Assembly (NCBI RefSeq): GCF_013403245.1
Contig: NZ_JACBNQ010000021.1
Location: 1 to 64,000, forward strand
DNA from: Sedimentibacter hydroxybenzoicus DSM 7310
Lineage (GTDB): Bacteria; Bacillota; Clostridia; Tissierellales; Sedimentibacteraceae
Reading direction: 5' to 3'
DNA length: 64,000 nt
Below are positions 1 to 7,318 of this stretch, piece after piece. Position 1 is the first letter of the stretch. Each line of letters opens with the position of its first letter. The notes below the pieces were generated by a model, which did no database searches, was not told where the DNA came from, and saw only the letters and a list, made by a program, of their open reading frames with translations. A program made the translations under genes and the position numbers.

Positions 1-108
1 TCAGATTCCACCTCACGATGGACACCCTTGGTGTTCAGCTATGTCTTTCCCACTACTAGGGCAGACTCGCGACTTGCTCCCGTTAGATTGCGCCCATGCT
101 GGGCGCAC
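1..108 (-). mobile_element. Group IIC intron, 5' end (runs off the left edge)
   Basis: On the minus strand the sequence begins GTGCGCCCAGCATGGGCGCA at 108 and continues through CCAAGGGTGTCCATCG and GTGGAATCTGA at position 1. These are hallmarks of domain I of group II introns and closely resemble the Oceanobacillus iheyensis group IIC ribozyme (start GUGUGCCCGGCAUGGGUGCA, later CAAGGGUGUCC and GGAAUCUGA). The intron starts one base after the T-run of the rho-independent terminator of the SLH gene, which is the preferred target of class C introns. The reverse transcriptase and domains V/VI would lie to the left of the window, so completeness and activity cannot be judged. Confidence 0.85.
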
Positions 109-109
109 C

Positions 110-144
110 AAAAAATCTACCCCTCAATCTTGATTGAGGGGTAG
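110..144 (-). terminator. Rho-independent terminator of the SLH gene
   Basis: Minus-strand stem CTACCCCTCAATC / GATTGAGGGGTAG (13 bp, 2-nt loop) followed by TTTTTT. It lies 65 bp after the stop of the SLH protein gene and directly before the group II intron, so it is also the intron's insertion target. Confidence 0.9.
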
Positions 145-208
145 GGGTGTTGATTTGACGTTAGTCAATTCTTTTTATTTATTTTCTTTTTACACCTTTA
201 ACAGATGT

Positions 209-2728
209 TTACTCCCATATAACTATAAAGTTTGCTGTATTAAGAGCAGGAGCTGTAACTGTTTCATCAACAGGATTACCTGAAGCATCTTCAACTTGAT
301 TTACAAAGAACTGAATCTTTGTTCCATCTATAGCTTTAAGTTTGCTAACTAACTCTACCTTACCATCAGCTTTTACTTTTATTATAGTACCAGCATTTTG
401 GTCAAAATAGAAGTCTCCAGCAGCTGTTTCAACTTTACCTGTGCTTGCATTTACAGCTGAAGCAGTAGTTGCACTACCTTCAGAAAGTAATGTTGTATAA
501 ACACCATGATTAGTCTGTACAACGCCATCTTCATTTAAGCCAACTATATACAGTCCATTATTTTTTTCACTAATATCTGTGCTATTAGAAAAACCACTAA
601 ATGTATCTTTCTTTGCTGTAAATAGGTTTTCATTCTTCACACCATTGATATATGCGTTTACTCTTTGTACTTTATCTCCATCATCGTCTGTATCTTGATA
701 TACAGAGTTAATGTATGCAAAAGCATATGTTTCTTTATCTGCTGTATTAGTAGCATAAAGAGCAACTATTTTACCATTCTTATAAACTGCAGTACCTTGA
801 ACTTCTGAACCTAACTTAGATTCACTGATTACATCACCATCAGCATTAAAGATTACAACATTTGATGCAAGAACAAATGATTTACTGTTAGTCTTCATGT
901 CTATGGATCTTCCAGTTGCTTCTAACTTAGTAATTTCTTTTGATTTACTATCTAATGCGTAAGAAACTAATTGTTTAGATAAATCAGGTGTTTTTACTCC
1001 AATTACTAAATCTCCAGAACCACTTTGAGGTAAAAGATTAAATAATCCGCTAATTTTATCATTCTTTATAACCCAATTAGCACCTACTTTTTCTATTTCT
1101 ACGTCAAATTCATATGTTATTGTTTCATTTGAAGCAGTGTAAAGCGTTACCTTAGGAGCTCTAATAACTGTAGCTTTTTGGGCAGATCCAGTACCATTAT
1201 ATTCAAATCTACCTGATACCATTTCTTTTACAACAGCATACGTTGTATCACCTTCTGATTCACCCTTGAAAGCTATTATGTCGCCATTGTCATCCAAATA
1301 GAAAGTTCCTTCATCACCTACTTCAAAATCAGATATACTCAAAGCATCATTAACATCATATTTTGTTTTGTCTACATATACACCATCTGCGTGTAAGCCA
1401 GTTACTTTACCTTCTAAAGTGTCTCTTGAAACAACAAGTGTTAATCTGTCAGTAGCTTTAACTGTAGCATCTTTTCCAAGAGGAGCATAAACTGAAACTA
1501 TGTCATCTTTTTCGATGTCTTCTAATGTTTCTACATCACCTTTAACAATTAAGTTTTTCTCATCAACTTTTTTGTTCTTAACAGGTAAATAGATTTCATC
1601 TATTTCTGTTTCGCCATCTTTGTATTCTTCTTCAATCTGAACATAAGAATTTGCTTTTGAAACTATGATACCTGCAACTTCTGCATCATCTTTAACTCTT
1701 GTTTCATCTTTATGAAGAACAACTGTGATTGTAGAATTTTCTAAATCAGCTACTTTAAGATCATTTAATTTTTCTTCAACATTGTTGTAAGATACTTGAG
1801 AGCCTTTTATAGCAAAAGAATAATCTCCAACTTCCAATTCGCCTTTAGTTGATGTACCAGGCAGTACGAAAGTATCTTCAAATGACTCAGTGTACACTAA
1901 GCTGTTAACTTTTCCTACATAAACAACTTCTTTGTCCTTGTTTTTGTTGAAATATGCTTCTATAGACTGGAATAAGTATGGTGTTAAATCAACTTTATCT
2001 CCAGCATAGTTTTTGTCTTCAGGATTAATGTGCTCAAAATCAACTGTGAACTCATAGTTAGGAGTAGCAATTCTGCTTATCAATCTAACTGGTATTTGAT
2101 TATCCTTGCCATCTACTCTGTACTCTTTCACTATGTCGCCGTCAGAATTAACTTTAACTAATTGCTGATCTAAAGAATTGAACATAGCTTGTGCAACTCC
2201 GCCTCTGTCAGCGTTAGCTGATCTCATATCAACATTTTTAGTGATGTTTAATTCAGCAGCTTTAACCTTAAAGTTTGTTGGCCAAGTCATATTTTTCATT
2301 TCATTTGAATTATCAGTATAACCTAATCCTCTAACTAACATAGTTAAAACTTGGTCATAAGTTACGATACCGTCAGGATTAAATTTGCCGTCGCCTGTAC
2401 CTATAACTATTCCTCTTCCAGCTGCTAAAGCTATCCATTGATCTGCCCAATGTCCTTGAGTATCTACAAAGTTACTTTTTGAACCAGCAACTAAGTCTCC
2501 GTATCCAAGTAATTCAACCATCAATTTAGCCATTTCAGCTCTTGTTACAGTATTTTCTGGTCTGTAAGTTCCATCTTCATAGCCAGTAATTACGCCTAAA
2601 GCAAATAATGTATCAATTGCTTCTGCATAATCAGTGTCAGCTACGTCTTCGAATTTTGCTGCGAAAGCAAAGCTCATGCTTGATAATACCATTGCGATTA
2701 CCAAGACAAGTGATAACACTTTTTTCAT
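209..2728 (-). CDS. SLH-domain surface-layer protein
   Basis: An 839-residue exported protein of the cell envelope. It opens with a signal peptide (MKKVLSLVLVIAMVLSSMSF, cleavage near AFA-AKF). Two S-layer homology repeats follow at about residues 25-75 and 85-140, with motifs ITGYEDGTYRPENTVTRAE and IGTGDGKFNPDGIVTYDQ. SLH repeats bind secondary cell-wall polymer. The remaining ~690 residues are acidic, Thr/Ser/Val-rich and probably beta-sheet; I recognise no enzymatic domain. The start is fixed by AGGAGG eight bases upstream. A long leader and strong terminator fit an abundant S-layer or envelope protein. Usually three SLH repeats are found; a third is not clear here. Main S-layer protein versus minor SLH protein cannot be decided. 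Confidence 0.88.
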   Translation of the reverse strand: MKKVLSLVLVIAMVLSSMSFAFAAKFEDVADTDYAEAIDTLFALGVITGYEDGTYRPENTVTRAEMAKLMVELLGYGDLVAGSKSNFVDTQGHWADQWIALAAGRGIVIGTGDGKFNPDGIVTYDQVLTMLVRGLGYTDNSNEMKNMTWPTNFKVKAAELNITKNVDMRSANADRGGVAQAMFNSLDQQLVKVNSDGDIVKEYRVDGKDNQIPVRLISRIATPNYEFTVDFEHINPEDKNYAGDKVDLTPYLFQSIEAYFNKNKDKEVVYVGKVNSLVYTESFEDTFVLPGTSTKGELEVGDYSFAIKGSQVSYNNVEEKLNDLKVADLENSTITVVLHKDETRVKDDAEVAGIIVSKANSYVQIEEEYKDGETEIDEIYLPVKNKKVDEKNLIVKGDVETLEDIEKDDIVSVYAPLGKDATVKATDRLTLVVSRDTLEGKVTGLHADGVYVDKTKYDVNDALSISDFEVGDEGTFYLDDNGDIIAFKGESEGDTTYAVVKEMVSGRFEYNGTGSAQKATVIRAPKVTLYTASNETITYEFDVEIEKVGANWVIKNDKISGLFNLLPQSGSGDLVIGVKTPDLSKQLVSYALDSKSKEITKLEATGRSIDMKTNSKSFVLASNVVIFNADGDVISESKLGSEVQGTAVYKNGKIVALYATNTADKETYAFAYINSVYQDTDDDGDKVQRVNAYINGVKNENLFTAKKDTFSGFSNSTDISEKNNGLYIVGLNEDGVVQTNHGVYTTLLSEGSATTASAVNASTGKVETAAGDFYFDQNAGTIIKVKADGKVELVSKLKAIDGTKIQFFVNQVEDASGNPVDETVTAPALNTANFIVIWE

Positions 2729-2904
2729 TCTTTATTTCCTCCTGTGAAATTTGTTTTTTTGCGGGTGTTAGGTACCCAATACCTTCATTGTGTCAGCACA
2801 ACGACTATAGAATTATACCACCGGAATATTATGTAGTCAATATTGATAACTTGTTTGTAATCTTCTTGTAATATTCGCGGCATAAGTGCTAACATGTTAT
2901 GGAT

Positions 2905-2932
2905 ATAATATACCACATGTTTTTGATGTTAA
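2905..2932 (-). promoter_or_regulatory. Candidate sigma-A promoter of the SLH gene; only other content of 2729-3042
   Basis: Minus strand TTAACA, 16-bp spacer, TATTAT. This would give a leader of about 170 nt, which is common for S-layer mRNAs. Apart from this, the 314-bp gap holds the SLH ribosome binding site and one dispersed repeat (2983-3011). I see no small gene in it. Confidence 0.45.
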
Positions 2933-2982
2933 TATTACAGTAATGTTACAGGTGTGGAGGGGTTGGGGGAGAGTGAAAGGCT

Positions 2983-3011
2983 GAGATTCCTCGCTAACGC
3001 TCGGAATGACA
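2983..3011. repeat. Dispersed repeat, family B (GAGATTCCTCGC...CTCGGAATGAC)
   Basis: Reads GAGATTCCTCGCTAACG then CTCGGAATGAC, a short element seen at several places in this window (inside 4912-5012, 19506-19565, 32266-32455, 37072-37137). Similar units are scattered in many bacterial genomes; mobility and function are unknown. It lies downstream of the 164-residue membrane protein gene. Confidence 0.75.
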
Positions 3012-3042
3012 AAAAAGGTGTTTAAAATGACAGAAGGATGGA

Positions 3043-3537
3043 TTATTTAGATGTTAGGGTATTGTATAAAAGTAAACAGCCTGAGATTGTAAGGATTATG
3101 CCTATAATTATTATAACCGTATTGAGGGCTGCTTTGGAATTGATTATGCAGTAAAAGCCGAACAGTATACCTGTACCGTTGATGATTAAGCTTACTATGT
3201 CTGAGTAATTTTTTGATTTGATTATATTAATATATGGAGGCAATGCAAAGTAAAGAATTATAATTCCTATTAACATCATAGTGAGTTCAGGTTTTATAAG
3301 TCCTAAAATCGAGCCGCAAAAAGCTATCGCGTAATTTAATTTTTCTTTATTAGATATATATCTATATGTCATTTTAATATTAAGCACTAAAAATACTAAC
3401 AGTGCGAGCATGGCAAGACGGATTGCTGTTGAACCGATGTAGTTTGCGGCCAATATAAAAATTATCCCGGTTAATGTGAGTGATAAACTGACTATCAGTA
3501 AGGTTTTTGAATTGTATTTTAATTTATAAAACGGCAT
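3043..3537 (-). CDS. Small multi-pass membrane protein, possibly DUF308/HdeD-like
   Basis: A 164-residue hydrophobic protein with about five or six predicted membrane segments (roughly residues 12-31, 37-53, 68-85, 86-104, 115-132, 138-158). Short hydrophobic helices with a TGILFGFYCIINSKAAL-type segment recall the DUF308 (HdeD) family, but the match is by eye only and function is unknown. The start has AAGGGGGT seven bases upstream. It stands alone on the minus strand; a 63-bp palindrome lies just upstream. No catalytic motif is seen. Confidence 0.7.
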   Translation of the reverse strand: MPFYKLKYNSKTLLIVSLSLTLTGIIFILAANYIGSTAIRLAMLALLVFLVLNIKMTYRYISNKEKLNYAIAFCGSILGLIKPELTMMLIGIIILYFALPPYINIIKSKNYSDIVSLIINGTGILFGFYCIINSKAALNTVIIIIGIILTISGCLLLYNTLTSK

Positions 3538-3561
3538 GTGCTTGACCCCCTTTTGATAATT

Positions 3562-3624
3562 ATATCATACCTGAGCCGAGTGTAGCGCAAGCTCGCTTGC
3601 ATTACCGAGTCGATGGTATGATAT
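3562..3624. repeat. Imperfect palindrome between relE cluster and membrane protein
   Basis: Outer arms ATATCATACC and GGTATGATAT enclose an inner stem GCAAGC-TC-GCTTGC. It is probably a transcript-ending or structural hairpin for the toxin-antitoxin mRNA, but lacks a clean T-run. The rest of 3625-3761 holds nothing I can support. Confidence 0.6.
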
Positions 3625-3761
3625 ATGTATTATAGCATTTATGTTTTTGGGTGGCAATGAAAAAGATGAGGGCAAGGTATGACAGAAGCGGAATGTATTT
3701 GAGATGATAAAAAAACAGACATTCCACTGTATTGAATGCCTTATAATTAATACCTCTAATG

Positions 3762-4013
3762 TTAATACTTATTATATATCTGTCCACGATTTCCTATATC
3801 TATTACTTTTATTATTAATACATCATTTTGAATTGTATAAATAATACGATAGTCACTAACACGTAATCTAAACAGGTTTATATGGCCTTTCATAATTTTT
3901 GTATCACCGGATGGAAGCGAATAAATAGCTGTAAGAATCAGCTTGCGTTTGTTCATTGGCTGCTTTTCAATAAATTTCAATACTTTCTTTTCTATATTGA
4001 TTTTGTATATCAT
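3762..4013 (-). CDS. RelE/ParE-superfamily toxin
   Basis: An 83-residue protein with the RelE-fold pattern: N-terminal helices (KKVLKFIEKQPMNKRKLI), then the strand cluster GHINLFRLRVSDYRIIYTIQND and a C-terminal VIDIGNRGQIYNKY. In this family such proteins are usually ribosome-dependent mRNA endonucleases; the basic and tyrosine residues in LRVSDYRI and GNRGQIY fit. Its ATG overlaps the stop of the upstream 73-residue gene (ATGA), so the two are translationally coupled as in typical antitoxin-toxin pairs. Target and activity are inferred from the family. Confidence 0.82.
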   Translation of the reverse strand: MIYKINIEKKVLKFIEKQPMNKRKLILTAIYSLPSGDTKIMKGHINLFRLRVSDYRIIYTIQNDVLIIKVIDIGNRGQIYNKY

Positions 4014-4231
4014 AAATCAACTCCGAGCATTTTGGCTGCTTCTTCTATAGGAATAAGCTCTTTATCTTCTGCCGTCGAATTTTTGAGATAATCCTGATAC
4101 AAAGCTTCACAGAATAAATCATCTTCTATCTCGTCGTCCATCTGGAAACCACGCAAAAAGGAAATAATATATGCAAGTTTATATTCCGGTATTTTTTCAA
4201 TAATTTCCATAATAATTTCTTTGTTTGACAT
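4010..4231 (-). CDS. Probable antitoxin partner of the RelE toxin
   Basis: A 73-residue acidic protein ending in IPIEEAAKMLGVDL. It precedes relE with a 4-bp ATGA overlap, the standard arrangement for a type II antitoxin. It has no obvious DNA-binding ribbon, so autoregulation may depend on the YefM-like protein encoded upstream. Ribosome binding site GGGATGAG. Family name unknown to me; the role rests on position and size. Confidence 0.72.
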   Translation of the reverse strand: MSNKEIIMEIIEKIPEYKLAYIISFLRGFQMDDEIEDDLFCEALYQDYLKNSTAEDKELIPIEEAAKMLGVDL

Positions 4232-4268
4232 AACATCTCATCCCTTTCTCTTTTATTTATTTATAATT

Positions 4269-4526
4269 TTATTTTTTGTCCGGAACTTCTATAAGCTCAT
4301 AAACCTTGCCTTCACCTTTAGACAGTTGTTCCATAGATCTATCTATCATAGCCAAATAAGAAGCATTTCTTGCTGCCTTCATAAGAGAATTATATTCTTC
4401 AAGACTGAGGATAACAACATTTTTTTCATCTTTACGAGTTACAATAACCGTTTCGTTATCATCTGTTACCTTGTCACAATAATCTTTTAGTTTACTACGA
4501 ATAGTAGAATAGTTTACAGCTAACAT
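4269..4526 (-). CDS. YefM/Phd-family antitoxin
   Basis: An 85-residue protein beginning MLAVNYSTIRSKLKDYCDKV and containing TVIVTRKDEKNVVILSLEEY, the Phd/YefM N-terminal DNA-binding and dimer fold. An upstream in-frame ATG exists, but AAAGGG lies inside those six codons and points to the ATG at 4524-4526. It is the first gene of a three-gene minus-strand cluster (YefM-like, 73-residue antitoxin, RelE). No YoeB-type toxin follows directly, so it may be an extra repressor or share the RelE toxin. Confidence 0.85.
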   Translation of the reverse strand: MLAVNYSTIRSKLKDYCDKVTDDNETVIVTRKDEKNVVILSLEEYNSLMKAARNASYLAMIDRSMEQLSKGEGKVYELIEVPDKK

Positions 4527-4551
4527 AAAATCACACCCTTTCACAATTATT

Positions 4552-4579
4552 GTACTATTTGTTGTACTAATTATCGTAC
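4552..4579 (-). promoter_or_regulatory. Candidate YefM operator: three GTAC sites at 12-bp spacing
   Basis: TTGTACTA, TTGTACTA and TCGTACCA repeat with GTAC at 4552, 4564 and 4576, exactly 12 bp apart, just upstream of the yefM-like start. YefM proteins are known to bind TGTACA-type sites at their own promoter. The minus-strand TACAAT at 4549-4554 could be the -10 box, so binding would block transcription. Confidence 0.55.
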
Positions 4580-4673
4580 CATCGTATTATGTGCATGTCA
4601 ACAATTTTTTATGCAAAATGGCATTGTATATTTTAAGGCTTTTATATTATAATAAAATTGAAATAAAAAGTAT

Positions 4674-4727
4674 GGGGACACATCTCTTTAGCCAGGGAAA
4701 GTCTTTGGGGAAGGGAAAAATGTCCCC
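4674..4727 (+). repeat. Family A 54-nt hairpin element upstream of the M14 peptidase
   Basis: Sense form: GGGGACACATCTCTTT, core CAGGGAAAGTCTTTGGGG, end AATGTCCCC. The outer arms GGGGACA and TGTCCCC pair. It ends 28 nt before the chosen ATG of the peptidase and has the same orientation as the gene. Seven more copies occur in the window. Confidence 0.85.
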
Positions 4728-4755
4728 GAAATTATTACAAATGATGAGGTTGATT

Positions 4756-5850
4756 ATGATGGGTATAGTGGATACTTCTGATAAATATTATTTGGAGAGC
4801 ATATACGGGGATATGGATAGGCTGTGCAACAAATATGGTGAAATATTGAGTAAAAGGGTTATAGGAAAATCGGTTGAGGGAAGAGATATTGTTGCGTTAT
4901 GTTTGCATGGGAGAAAAGATGAGATCCCTCGCTTCGCTCGGGATGACAGGAAAAGCGCTCAGAATGACAAAAACGAAAGTTTTCGAGATAACAGGAAAAA
5001 CGTTCAGTATAATAAAAAGCCAAATGTTTTGTTGGTGGGGGGGATTCATGCAAGGGAGGATTTTTCTGTTATGCTCTGTATGAAAATGATTGAACATTAT
5101 TGTCATTATTATAATGCAAACAAAGATTTTGACGGATTTAACGTTAAAAGTATAATAGATAAAATTGATATGTATTTTGTGCCTGTGGTAAACCCTGACG
5201 GGCTTAATATAGTTCATAATGGTATTGAAGCTTCTGAAAATTATGATAAATTGAAGGATATGAAAATCTGGGGCGAAGACCATACTTATTGGAAGGCAAA
5301 TGCTAACGGGGTTGATTTAAATAAGAATTTCGATGACGGTAATTGGGAAATCAGGACGTGCGTCCCCGGAACTGATGTGCCCTGTTCCGATAGATTTAAG
5401 GGATTTAAACCAAACAGTGAGCCGGAAACAGTTGCTTTGATTAGTTTATGTACTGATATTGATTTTTCGTTGATGGCGACATATCATTGCTCGGGGAATT
5501 GTACTTTTTGGGCCGACAGCGGTACACATAGTATGTTTAACGGCTTGGATGAAAGAATAATGGATGAATTGGCTGAAAAGTATATTTACAGAAAAACAAA
5601 AATAAGCCCAGATCCGAAAATTTACGGATGCGGGTTTGAAAATTGGTTCAGAGTAAAAATGAAAAGACCTGCATTTTGTATAGAGCTGTCACCTTATCAG
5701 GAGGGCGGAAAGCAGCATCCTGACTATATGTTTGATGAATTGGTGTGGCAGTATGCTAAGACGACAGGGTTGTTTTTTGCACAGAAGGCTATTGAAGTGC
5801 ATGAGGAGATTTATGGTGATGTTGAAAGGTATGCGGCAATGACGAGGTAA
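4756..5850 (+). CDS. M14-family zinc carboxypeptidase with an in-frame repeat insertion
   Basis: About 364 residues. M14 features: zinc ligands in GGIHAREDF (His, Glu), third ligand His in ATYHCSG, NPDGLNI loop, and the catalytic Glu in FCIELSPYQ. Such enzymes cut peptides, often cell-wall gamma-D-Glu-diamino acid links. The usual substrate-binding Arg in LNRNF is Lys here (GVDLNKNF). Residues ~53-86 (GRKDEIPRFARDD...) are encoded by a dispersed family B repeat inserted between two conserved strands, apparently without breaking the frame. ATG at 4756 is chosen because GAGG lies six bases upstream; the frame is open to 4591, but that part is the family A repeat. No signal peptide is seen, so it is probably cytoplasmic. 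Confidence 0.8.
   Translation: MMGIVDTSDKYYLESIYGDMDRLCNKYGEILSKRVIGKSVEGRDIVALCLHGRKDEIPRFARDDRKSAQNDKNESFRDNRKNVQYNKKPNVLLVGGIHAREDFSVMLCMKMIEHYCHYYNANKDFDGFNVKSIIDKIDMYFVPVVNPDGLNIVHNGIEASENYDKLKDMKIWGEDHTYWKANANGVDLNKNFDDGNWEIRTCVPGTDVPCSDRFKGFKPNSEPETVALISLCTDIDFSLMATYHCSGNCTFWADSGTHSMFNGLDERIMDELAEKYIYRKTKISPDPKIYGCGFENWFRVKMKRPAFCIELSPYQEGGKQHPDYMFDELVWQYAKTTGLFFAQKAIEVHEEIYGDVERYAAMTR
4912..5012 (+). repeat. Family B repeats inserted inside the peptidase gene
   Basis: GAGATCCCTCGCTTCGC plus TCGGGATGACAGG, then a second decayed unit GCGCTCAGAATGACA and a third fragment near 4981-5012. The reading frame passes through all units without a stop. This resembles the in-frame palindromic elements known from Rickettsia proteins. 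Confidence 0.8.
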
Positions 5851-5871
5851 GATTCACTTGGCAGAATGCAC

Positions 5872-5900
5872 TTGAAATTTTTGTTGGTTGGATTTATATT
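5872..5900 (+). promoter_or_regulatory. Sigma-A promoter of cinA
   Basis: TTGAAA, 17-bp spacer, TATATT, about 45 bp before the cinA ATG. Good match to consensus. Confidence 0.65.
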
Positions 5901-5946
5901 ATATTAGAGGAAAACAACAGATAAACTTGATTGTTGGAGGAGAAAA

Positions 5947-7194
5947 ATGGAGTGTGAAATACTTTGTATAGGTACTGAGCTTTTGCATGGCGATATAGTC
6001 AATACAAATGCCCAATATATATCTAAAAAATTAGCGGAAATAGCTATTGATGTTCATTATCAGACTGTTGTGGGAGATAATCCGAAAAGGATAAAAAATT
6101 GCTTCGGTATTGCTTTCCAAAGAGCCGATATTGTTATATGCACGGGAGGTCTGGGACCTACTCAGGATGATATAACAAAGGATGTATTGGCTGAATATTT
6201 CGGTGTTGAAATGGTTTATGATGAAGGAAGCTATCAGCATGTAAAAAATATGTACTCTCGTTTCAGAAAAGATTTTCCTAAAAATAACATGAGACAAACA
6301 TATTTCCCGGAGGGTTCGATAATTCTCAATAACCCTAACGGAACTGCCAACGCATGCATCATGAAGGGTGAAATTGACGGAAAATCTAAAATCGGAGTAT
6401 TGCTTCCCGGGCCTCCGAAGGAAATGGAGCCTCTGATGGATAATGAGGTTATACCTTATTTAAAACAATTTTCCAAGATGACCGTTTACGGAGAAAAGCT
6501 AATTGTTATGAATATAGGTGAATCGGCAGCGGAAGAAATGATTCTGGATTTAATAGAAAAACAAACAAATCCTACAATTGCTCCGTATGCAAGCGCAGGA
6601 AAGGTAATTTTCAGGATTACGGCTAAAGCAGAGAGCGAAGAAAGATGCATTGATATGATTAAGCCGGTAAAGGAAGAATTAATAAAAAGGTTCGGAAAAG
6701 ATAATGCTTATGTTACTGAAACCGGAAAGGTGGAGGATAGAACCACAAGACTGTTGATGGAAAAAAATATAACTATTTCCGTTGCGGAATCATGTTCGGG
6801 TGGTTTGATTTCTTCGCGATTGATAAGCTATCCGGGTATTTCAAAAGTATTTAAAGAGGGCTTTGTCGCATATAGCAATGAAGCAAAAATACATACCTTA
6901 AATGTAAAAAAAGGAACCTTGGAAAAATACGGGGCTGTCAGTGAAGAAACCGCTAAGGAAATGGCTTACGGTGCTGCAAAACGAGCCGGTACCGATATAG
7001 GTGTATCAACAACCGGTATAGCCGGACCTGACGGCGGTACAGAAGAAAAGCCTGTCGGCCTTGTCTATGTATGTGTTTATTATAAGGGCGATTATAAGGT
7101 TAAAAGACTGCAGTCGACAGGTGCACGTGATACCATAAGAGAAAGAGCTGCTACGTCGGCATTGGAACTGGTAAGAAGATGTATCGAAAAATAA
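5947..7194 (+). CDS. cinA: CinA: MoaB-like domain plus nicotinamide-nucleotide amidase
   Basis: A 415-residue protein of normal length for the two-domain family. The N-terminal MoaB/MogA-like (COG1058) domain shows EILCIGTELLHGDIVNTN and CTGGLGPTQDDITKD. The C-terminal PncC-type amidase domain shows AESCSGGLISSRL, FVAYSNEAK and TTGIAGPDGGTEEKPVG. In other bacteria CinA removes damaged pyridine nucleotides (ADP-ribose pyrophosphatase and NMN deamidase) and is linked to competence. TTGGAGGAG precedes the ATG. It is monocistronic here; the chemoreceptor follows after 124 bp. Confidence 0.95.
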   Translation: MECEILCIGTELLHGDIVNTNAQYISKKLAEIAIDVHYQTVVGDNPKRIKNCFGIAFQRADIVICTGGLGPTQDDITKDVLAEYFGVEMVYDEGSYQHVKNMYSRFRKDFPKNNMRQTYFPEGSIILNNPNGTANACIMKGEIDGKSKIGVLLPGPPKEMEPLMDNEVIPYLKQFSKMTVYGEKLIVMNIGESAAEEMILDLIEKQTNPTIAPYASAGKVIFRITAKAESEERCIDMIKPVKEELIKRFGKDNAYVTETGKVEDRTTRLLMEKNITISVAESCSGGLISSRLISYPGISKVFKEGFVAYSNEAKIHTLNVKKGTLEKYGAVSEETAKEMAYGAAKRAGTDIGVSTTGIAGPDGGTEEKPVGLVYVCVYYKGDYKVKRLQSTGARDTIRERAATSALELVRRCIEK

Positions 7195-7230
7195 ATTAAT
7201 TTTCATTTAATACTAACTATTGATAATTTT

Positions 7231-7257
7231 TAAACGATATATTTTATATGCAAGATT
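7231..7257 (+). promoter_or_regulatory. Possible sigma-D (flagellar) promoter of the chemoreceptor
   Basis: TAAA, 15-bp spacer, GCAAGATT. The motility sigma consensus is TAAA-N15-GCCGATAA, so the -10 match is partial. Weak support; offered because the gene downstream is a chemoreceptor. Confidence 0.3.
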
Positions 7258-7318
7258 AGTCTGATGCCGGCTAATTTTACAAATATGTTTAAAAGTTTGA
7301 CAAAACGGAGGGATACCA

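Noticed and set aside
2608-2871. Plus-strand open frame of 87 codons over the SLH gene start
   Set aside because: Antisense to the signal peptide and leader of the SLH gene, Leu/Ser-rich, no ribosome binding site, no family resemblance.
3602-3787. Minus-strand open frame of 61 codons after relE
   Set aside because: No Shine-Dalgarno, overlaps the relE end and a palindrome, no recognisable domain.
4591-4755. N-terminal extension of the M14 peptidase
   Set aside because: It would translate the family A repeat and AT-rich sequence; a proper ribosome site precedes ATG 4756.
7006-7206. Minus-strand open frames inside cinA and other long genes
   Set aside because: Shadows of conserved genes on the other strand; codon pattern and homology support the listed genes only.
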